From contig NC_060892.1 in the NCBI RefSeq assembly GCF_014805685.1, positions 6,982,490 to 7,046,489 on the forward strand: DNA of 64,000 bases, given 5' to 3'. The translations under genes were made by a program, and so were the position numbers. This document shows positions 1 to 9,200 of this stretch, one piece after another; positions within the stretch are counted from its first letter, which is position 1, and every line of letters starts with the position of its first letter. Below the pieces are notes generated by a model. The model was not told where the DNA came from. It made no database searches and saw nothing but the letters and a program-made list of their open reading frames with translations. Source of the stretch: Silurus meridionalis (lineage: Eukaryota; Chordata; Actinopteri; Siluriformes; Siluridae).

Positions 1-292
1 AAGTAGAAGATCTTGAACGAATCTAGTGCTCTGGCCTAAACCCTACTGAACAACTTTGGGATAAACTGCAATTTTTACTCCACCCCTGATATCCTTACCC
101 TACATCAGTATCTGACTTCTAAAACTATTGTGTCTAAATAAGCACAAATCTCCAAAAGCACACTCCAAGGTCTAGTTGTACATCTTCCCAATAGAGTGGT
201 TGTTATTATAACAGCAAATGGAGACAAAATGTTGAATGGGACGTTTAGAAAGCAAGTACGAGCCAGGTGTCCACAAACCTTTGTCTATATAT
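1..292 (+). mobile_element. 3' end of a Tc1-like DNA transposon (decayed)
   Basis: A short in-frame stretch near 33-75 reads GLNPTEQLWDKL, resembling the last DDE-domain motif of Tc1/mariner transposases (NPxExxW). The segment ends near 292 with a terminal-repeat-like sequence (CAGGTGTCCACAAACC) typical of fish Tc1-like elements. The rest of the transposase is outside the window or lost. It is not expected to be functional. Confidence 0.55.
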
Positions 293-299
293 TGTACAT

Positions 300-478
300 T
301 ATAGCACGGTGATATTCTTTCTTCGCATATCCAAGCTTGTTAGGAAGCTACAGTCAGAGCACAGGGTCAACCATAATACAGCACCCCTTGAGCAGAGACA
401 GTAAAGAGCCTTGCTCAAGAGCCCAACAAAGGCAGCTTAATGGTGCTGGGACTCGAACCCCAACCATGAAAAGATAAA
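300..478. repeat. SINE-like dispersed repeat
   Basis: The wording (gtgctgggactcgaaccccaa, gccttgctcaagagccc) is shared with 20,320-20,590 and is typical of abundant teleost short repeats. The ACTCGAACC core resembles the complement of a Pol III B box. Nothing else is visible between here and 1,160. Confidence 0.4.
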
Positions 479-1159
479 CATGATCAGCAGGTTTAATACT
501 ATACTGGATCATATTTTCTTCTGTTACTGTACTTTGAAGTACATATACTTACTTAATATGTACTTGGAATATTTTCATTTTTGGTTAACAGGCCCAATGT
601 GTGGCAAGAAACACACCATTTCAACACCTCCACGTCTGTTCATTGCTGACCGAAGTGGAATCCGAGATGCTTTTCTGCTCATAACAATGGTGCTGTTTTC
701 ATGTTGTATTGACCTCTCAGGCACTCTGGGATTCTGTGAACGTAGTGAACCATGAGGATGTGTTTATAAAGACTTGGAAGCACTTTTGGCTCACTTATAG
801 TATCTCACTTAAGCCTGAGTAAAATTGTGTAGGCAAAAATGCTAACTTATTTTAAAAACACAAGATATTTAGGAAGCCAAAACTGGTTATTTATTCATAA
901 ATTTTAAAGTGGCTTTAACAATTGGAACACTTTTACTAGCTAATTAGCCAATGCACTTCAGTAAGAATGAATATTTTCTAAATAGTATTGAAATACAGCA
1001 ATTAAAGACAACTACAAGTATTTTCAACCTCTTATCTCATTATTGAAACAGAAGCAGAACTTTGTCTTAGTATTCCATTTTTCCAGCATATGAATTCAAC
1101 TCATTAAAGTTATTCACACAATATTTCACCAACACACAGCACAATATAGGGTGGTGTAT

Positions 1160-2088
1160 GTATTAACAGCCTCTGCAGTAGGATTGACAGACTGGTTCAA
1201 GGTGGAGGTTGGACTGCATCAAGATTGGCTTTGAGCCCTTTCCTGTTTGCAGTTGTGATAGACAGGTTGATGGACGAGGTCAGACAGGAGTCTTCGTGGA
1301 CTTTGATGTTTGCGGATGATGATGTGATTTGTGGTAAATGTAGGGAGCAGGTTGAGAAGAGCCTGGAGAGGTGGGGGTACGTGCTGGAGAAAAGGGGAAT
1401 GAACAGCAGAAGGAGTAAGACAGAGTACATGTGTGTGAATGAGAGGGAGGGCAGTGGAATGGTGCAGTTGCAGGGAGGAGGTGGAGATGGTGGAGGAGTT
1501 CAGGTAGCTGGGATTAACCGTGCAAAGTAATGGAGAGTGTGTTGGAAAATTTAAGAAAAGAGTGCAGGCAGGGTGGAGTGGGTGGAGAAGAGTGAAACAG
1601 GAGTGATTTATGATAGAAGGTTATCTGCAAGACTGAAAGGGAAAGTTTATAGGACTGTGGTGATACCTGTGATGTTGTATGGATTAGAGACAGTGGCATT
1701 GAGTAAAAGACAGGAGGTGGAGCAGGAGGTAGCAGAGCTGAAGATTTTAAGGTTTTCGTTGGGAGTGACGAGGATGGACATGATTATAAACGAGTTTAGA
1801 GGTACCGCGCATGTAGAATGTTTTGGAGACAAGGTGAAGGAGGCCTGATTGAGATGGTTTGGACATGTGCAGAGGAGGAACATGGGGTATATCAGTAGGA
1901 GAATGCTGAGGATGGAACCACCAGTAAGGAGGAACAGAGAAAGACTAAGGAGGAGGTTTATGGATGTGGTTAAAGAAGATGTGCAGGTAGTTGTGTTGAA
2001 AGAAGCAGATGTAGAGGACTGGGGATATGGAGATCGATGATCCGCTGTGGCGACCTCTAATGTGAGAAGCCGAAACAAGAAGAAGTAT
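1160..2088 (+). mobile_element. RTE-type non-LTR retrotransposon, 5'-truncated copy
   Basis: The translation carries the second half of a reverse transcriptase: a GLHQ..L-type block, FADD (the catalytic YXDD-type box) at about 1,308-1,320, then the RTE C-terminal tail ending IRCG. Several frameshifts and stops break it. The 3' end (gatccgctgtggcgacc, then gaagcc and an AAG-rich tail) is the usual short RTE 3' end. It matches three other copies in this window (13.3-15.2, 56.9-59.3 and 62.6-63.0 kb), all on the plus strand. Inactive. Confidence 0.85.
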
Positions 2089-3301
2089 GTTTTAACAGCC
2101 TCACATGATAGACAGCTGTACCTCTTTTCCTGATAAGAAGATTTTCTTTTGCTCCAGGTCATGTTGCAGTGTGGGGAAAAAAAACAATAGTCTGTTAGTG
2201 ATTGTACAAAGAATGTACACATTGAGGGTACAAACAAGTGAATAAAAGAACAGATTAATTCAAACACTGCTAGAAAAATGGACACCCAATAAAGTGCACT
2301 ATACAGGAGGGTGTGGTTTCAGACGCAGCAAGTGACTCGCCTTTCAAACGTTAAACGTCATTAAGAATTGAATATAAACGGTTGGATGCACCAGTTACGC
2401 AAAGAAGAGATTTTTGATTGGACCAAAAGTCGCGCCTTCAGAGTCACATGACCAATTTAGACACGTTATTGGCTAGAACACGTCCTATGAATGACATTTC
2501 TAAATTATAGGGAAAGCAATAGATTAGGTTGAATAGACAAGTTTGATTAATAGGGTCCCTGGTGGTCTACAAACAGCTTTATAATAAATAATGTGATCTG
2601 TGTACTTCTGAAAGCTGGAAGAGTATACATTTGGGATAAAGTAAATCTGTAGTGGATTGTGCTGAAAATGACATAATTGTTTATATCACAGATGAGGTAA
2701 CATCTCTGTGTAATCTTATTGTGTAATGTATTTAACCTACATGATTATATTTTGTAATGTACTACATTTTCAGCTTTCCTTTCCTTTAATACTATAGGAC
2801 CAAAAGTATGTGGACATCACCCTGGAAACTACTGCACTTAATGATCAATAGGCGAAGAACAAACGAGCTAAACTCAAGGAAAAGAACGATGGGGACAGAC
2901 TCCAGTGATGCAGACCCAGCAGCTGAAAGAGAAAGCGTCTAGCTTTAATAAAACAAACCCCTGGCCATATTTAAACGACCATTTTGACTTCAAATGCTAG
3001 AAAGGCCACAGCTTTGGCATGCAGTATAAACTGTGTTTGCCCAAGGCGACTGAACTGGCAGCTTATAAAACCACATTAAACCTGCGCAGGCATGTTGAGC
3101 TAAGTGAAGACTATTTATATCTTTAGTTTAAATAATTGTTGTACTGTTGCGTAGCATCATTGTGACATTTTTAATGTTGGTTAGCACCAGTGTTGGACTC
3201 TATTATTGTGTTATATGAAAAAGATGTTATATCTTAGAGTAGATCTGCAGATGCTACATTAGATTTGAGCATCAGCATCAGTAATATAACCACTGTATTA
3301 C
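2089..3301. other. Gene-free AT-rich stretch
   Basis: I see no coding exons here. A Tc1-like terminal-repeat scrap (ACCAAAAGTATGTGGACA) lies near 2,798-2,818. The remainder is unique-looking non-coding sequence downstream of ncl. Confidence 0.5.
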
Positions 3302-3575
3302 CAGTAGTGGACAGCAACGTAAAGTATTTTTAATTAATTATTGTACTTTTTCCTGTATCTATACTTAACTGAAGTATTTTATTCTATTAACAGGTTGGTG
3401 AGCTACGTCTTTTCATATAAGCTGATTTGAAGCAGAAAGAGTCTGTGACAGTCATACTACTACTACTACTACTTTGGATACTTAAGTACTTTTGTAGGTA
3501 GTATTTTTTTTTCCTATTACTGAAGTCCTACTGTATCTACTTTTACTCTACATGATGTGTACTTTTCCCACCACT
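3302..3575. mobile_element. hAT-like MITE
   Basis: The left end CAGTAGTGGACAG and the inverted right end (CAGTGGTGGGAAAAGTAC on the complement) form imperfect terminal inverted repeats. The internal wording (tacttaagtacttttg) matches the larger hAT element at 35,086-36,733. No coding capacity. Confidence 0.5.
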
Positions 3576-3847
3576 GCCAATTACACGTTTGTGAAAGAAA
3601 AGTGTCCATCAAAATAGTTTTGAAGAGTCACTGCATTGTTCACATTCTGAATCTGCTGTTGTGATTTCTCTCGATCATAAATAACTTTTTCCTTGTAAAG
3701 GCGCTACTTTAATTAAAACACCCGAATCCTCCGCCCATGCTGTTAAAAATAGTAACCGTGTACATTTTAAACGCGGATGTTTAATTCGCCTTTAGATTTT
3801 TAGGCTTTTACTTATACAGAACACACTTCATTGATGTAACAGTACCT

Positions 3848-4520
3848 TTATTTGAGTAGCATTTAATTCCCTTCAAACCAACTCGTTAAACAATTACAAT
3901 GAATATGTTTATAATTAACTGCACTTAATTGCCCACACAGGCACTCACTTCATAAATTAACAAAAACTGGACGCGCAAATTTTACAAATCATTTAGTTTA
4001 TTTAAAATTTTCAACAAGTAAAAAATTTGTTGAAGTAGTTAGATATAATCCACACACTGATCTCTACACACCTTCGAGGCATTTCTGATCAAAGCAACTA
4101 CACACACGCACACAGACTTAAGACAGTACACAAGTTAACTAGATTTCAAAAAGCCCAACCACATTTTGGGCATGTTTAATCGTTCCTCTTATAATATGCT
4201 TTGTACAGTTTATGGTAAAACACGCACCTAAAGCAAACTTAAAAAAAAAAAAAAAAAAGAAAAAGAAAAAAAAGGGAGGGGCAAAAAAATAAGGTTATTT
4301 AACAAAACCAGTAAAAATGGAAAAACAACAAATTAGAAAAAGAACATTCACATTCAACTTTTCTCCCACAAAACTGGGGAAAACATGAAGATGCGTGCAG
4401 ATGAACATTTGAGAATGCAAGAAGTGGCAGATGGACAGACACTGGAATGTCCAAAAGACCATTCAAGCAGAAATAGTCCATTTATTTGGAAATATTAAAA
4501 AAAAAAAAAAAAAGTAGTTT
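3848..4520 (-). other. ncl: Probable ncl 3' UTR
   Basis: This follows the ncl stop codon on the minus strand and lacks recognisable repeats apart from two A-rich tracts (about 4,241-4,275 and 4,498-4,513). Candidate AATAAA signals (TTTATT on the plus strand) lie at about 3,848 and 3,998. The true cleavage site cannot be told from sequence. Confidence 0.45.
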
Positions 4521-6179
4521 TTAATCGTCAAATTTGATCTTCTTTCCTTGAGGTTTTGCTCCGCCTCCACCACCACCACCTCGGCCACCTGAAAATTATA
4601 TCACGTTACATTAGAGACAGTCAAATATACTGAAATATTTGTCATTTTACTGCCACATTGCCATTGAAAATACTTCATTTCTAGGCCCTTGCTGAAGTTA
4701 AGTTAGCGTGATCTGTCATGAGATACTTTAACTACAAAAGCTAAACATGGAGAAAACATGAGGAAATAGTTAAGTATTCATAATGTAGTGTGTAAACATT
4801 TACCTCTGAAGCCTCCTCTTCCTCCACCACGGTGTCCTCCACCACCTCTTCCACCTCTAAATCCACCCCCCCTTCCTCCTCCTCCTCTACCGCCAAATCC
4901 TCCACGTCCTCCCCTGCCACCGCCGAATCCTCCTCCGAATCCTCCTCCAAAACCACCACCAAAACCTCCTCGTCCACCACCTCGTCCTCCTTCTCCTTTG
5001 GGCTTGGCATAGTCCAGAGTCACTCTGTTTCCATCGATCTCTGCATCGTCCATTGCTTCCTTTGCAGCTTTGCAATCTTCCTCGCTGTCGAAGTCAACAA
5101 AACCATACCTGCAAAAACAAAAAAAACCCTTGGTTACATCTCAGTATGTTGACAGCAGCTGCAATGTGCTGCTACCACCCCAAAGCTGATTCTTCTAATT
5201 ATTTACAATATGTCAAGAGTCCCCTAATACTCGTCTTACACTGCCCATTTATGGTTACATTCATGGTTGTGGAACGTCTTTAATTCAAGACCGCCCTTGT
5301 TATTTTAGTTTATTGTATCTATAAACAGTCGATCTCCTTGGCATATATTTGTCTTTTGTAGTCAATAATAAGTAGGATGTTTAAAATTATCTTTCTTGAT
5401 AACATACCAGGGTATGGTTTTTTTTGTTAATATGTTCACTGTGCAAGACCTTGTAAAATTTGCCACTTCTACAAAAAAAAAATTGACTATAAACCAGGGA
5501 GTTGCAAGTCTGATTTGGTGGGAAATAAATTCAACAACATGGTTCAGCTGCATTGTAACATGCACAGGTTATGAACAGTAAAATGTGTTACAGTCAGTTG
5601 TCTCACATCAGACATAAGCAACTCCCAGCATAGAGGAGAGACTCGTAGTAATGTGAATGTGAATCTACTTCTCGTGCGAATCCATACTCAGCCACCATCA
5701 GACAGAGAGGAGCTCATGAGAAGATAATGGCAATTTAACACTAACAGGGTAAAATCAGCAGGAAACTAAATTATCAAGCACAGGTACAATAAAAACAGAG
5801 AAGTTCATTTCTGCTACCTTTTTTATATTTTTTGAAGGGGGGGTCTGCAGGTCTATAAAGAACACAAAGTGCAACTACAATAATAAAATGAGACTTCTTA
5901 CCCTTTACTGGATCCTGTATCTTTATCTGTGGCGATTCTGGCAGCGACAGCACCCTCAAATGCATCCCTCAGAGTGTGGTCTGTTGTGTCATCTGACAGG
6001 CCTTTGACGAACAGAGTTTTTGTGGGTCCTGTAGAAAGAAAGAAAAACGTTTTTATTTATCTAATGCCATCAGCTTATATCACAGGTAAAAAATAAACCA
6101 ATGTGCATTTAAACAAATCCTACTTTTTAAACAATAAAAGTAAATCAGCATGGCTTATTGCTGTAATACAGATTTATTG

Positions 6180-6250
<71 letters not shown>

Positions 6251-9200
6251 CCTTTTCTTAATCAAAAAATATATTTCCTTAAGAGAACAGGTGTTGGTCA
6301 CACTAACCTGATCCTCCTCGTCCACCTCCCTCTCCTCTACTCTGGCTGAACTCCAGTCTGATGCTCCTGCCATCAATATCTGTGTTGTTGCATGAATCCA
6401 TCGCCTCCTTGGCATCATCTGTGTTTTCGAACTCAACAAAGGCATACCTGAAAATGCACACGCATTATGATCTGTTCATTAGAAGACTGACAGAACTGCA
6501 GATCATTTACAGTGTAATGATCGTATAATGCCACATCAGTACTTGACTATCGTAAAAAGCAACATGGGAATTCAGATAGACAAAATGTTCATCATATGTG
6601 GCATTACTGTTCAATTACCTGTTGTGTGATGGCAAATTGTAAAGATTTTTTTAATTTAATCAAATTGAGTTAAAATTTAGATTCTGGAAGCACTTACCCT
6701 TTCGGCCGGCCGTTATTCTGTGGTATTCTGATAGAGACTGCTTTCTCAAACACACTCTGCAGAGAATCCTCTGTAGCACTGAATGCCAGATTATTTACAA
6801 CCAGAACCTTGTTTGCAGGAGCTGAAGCTAAAGGGAGAAAATTAGAACAATTATTGATGCAATTCATGTCCAAAAACGATGTTCTGCCCCTTGTTCCACT
6901 GAGAACGCAGTTGTTTTTAGCGCTAACTGCATGCAGCCACATCAGGACATGACTATCTTAAAGAGCCACATAGGGAATCACACAAAGTGTTCATCCTGCG
7001 GTACATTAACAGTTGGTTGGCAACTGAACAGTTAGCCAGTGATTCCAATCTTAAAATTTCAAAGTCTACATTAGAATACTAAAGTAGGAGCATGAAATTC
7101 AATTAACCTTCATGGTTAGTTAAAAAAAAAAAAAAAAAAATCAGAATAGCTGTTTTTACAGGGTACTGTAATAGGTGTCATGCCCTTTAGCTTAAATTGC
7201 TTTCCATTCAGATAGCTTTTTAATCTATTTACACACAAAAGATAAGTACAAAACTGCTCAGGTGTATACTCCCATCCTACTGTTTCACAATTGTTTGAGT
7301 ACAAGTGACTACTTGCATGTGTAGATGAATAACCCAAATATATGAAGAAAATCAAGAATAATGTGCACATGTTTGGAAGCCAAACCCACCTGGTCCTTTG
7401 CCACTCTGTCGGCTTTTGGCACCTGTGAAGTCCACCATGATGGATCGGCCCTGAACATCTGAACCCTGTGTCTCCTCCAGCATTTTCTCAGCGATTGCTT
7501 CGGTCTTGAATTCAATATATGCGATTCTGCCCAAGACAATAAACCGAGTCAATTATTTGTGCATTCAAAGTAAACCAGGTGCAGTATTTTGGATTGTTGT
7601 TTTAACACTAGAGCTTTCTAGATTCATTGTGCGTTACCCTCTGCTAGTGCCGGTGTGGCCGACAGGTATCCTGATATCCAGAGCTTGATCAAAAATCTCC
7701 TTCAGCTCATCCGAGGTGATAGAATATGGCAGATTTTTCACAAACAGCGTTCGGGCATCTCTCTCTGCACACATTAAAATAAAAATCAGCCAAGTGTTGT
7801 TTACAGCCAATCAGATTAAGCCACTGTGAAACCAGATCAGTACTTGACTATCTTTAAACCCTACAGACACACAAAGTGCTTTCAGGAAACAAAAAAAAAA
7901 GCTTCATCATATCTGGTTTCTTTACTGAATAGAAGCATGCTGACAAAACCAATATTTTTCATCACTTTGTACACACCAGATGACTTTCAGCATGTCTAAT
8001 GTTACTATAAATAGAAGATTTACCTTTTTGCTTTCCTGAGAGTCCTCTTTACTTCTTGCTCTGTCCAGTTTGATCGGCAGACCCATACACTTTTTCCCAT
8101 TAAGACCGATGGCTTGCTGAAACTCCTCTTCTGTGGCAAAGTCAACATAACCAAACTTCCTGCAAGAGAGTTTTAGAATTAGCAATAGAAAATCCAGAAA
8201 AGGGAAAGAAATCATTGCATGTCTATGCTCGGATCATTTGTATTACAATACAAATTGCTGTAAATGTCAAAATAATTTGGTTAATTTCACAACAGTGTAC
8301 AAAAAAATTTATTGGAAATGTTTAGTCTTACAATTCTAACAAAATATACAATTATAAAAACTAAATCCCTATTATCGCTCCACTTTTAAGGAAAATTAAG
8401 AGCTAAAAAAAAATCTAATTTGAGACAGTCATATCAACTCCTCCAGTAAAGTTGCTTTAATTTTATACAAGTTTTAGCTGGACCTACTGTCACTACATGC
8501 AAGAGCAGCAGCGAAAATAGGCAAATACTTCTACTCAACTATATGGCAACTACTTACCATGCTTTATTTGTGCCAATGTGAGAACATTAAAAAATATAAA
8601 AAATTACCTTGATAATCAAAAATTTACTTACTTGGAACCTCCAACACGGACATCCTGAATCACAAGACCCTCCTTCTTAAAGAATTTTCCGATGCCTTCT
8701 TTAATTTCTTCAAAACTTTTATCAGCATTCAGGTTACCAATAAACAAACTGAAAGCTGGAAAATAGAGGGGAAAAAAAAAAAAAAAAAAAAAACGTTCAA
8801 CTAATCAATAAATTCTCTGAATTAATCATGGTTTAGTAAAAACACTCCAAAAGATTCTTACATTCTCCATCGGATTTGGCTTTTTTAGAGGGTGGTGTTC
8901 CTTTATCCTTCTTGTCTTCTGCCTTCCTCTTTCCTGGTGTTACCGGAGAAGCTGCAGTAAAAATAAATAGATGCATAAATGCAAAAATAAGAGAAAACCA
9001 TGTACTTGCAACAAAATTAAACATACTAAGCACATCAGATTTTTAAAAAAATCATCAAGTATCAGAATTAAGTCCCTTGAGTCTCATCATCTGTGCATCA
9101 GCAAAAATTAATAACTAGGAGTAAAACTAAACTACAGAAAAGCACCAAAAAAGGGCACTTTTTTTTATACCTTCATCCTCTTCATCATCATCCTCTTCAT

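Noticed and set aside
4788..5152. Open plus-strand frames rich in Pro and Ser opposite ncl exon 16
   Set aside because: They are antisense shadows of the Gly/Arg-rich RGG exon; the minus strand has the correct splice sites and family match.
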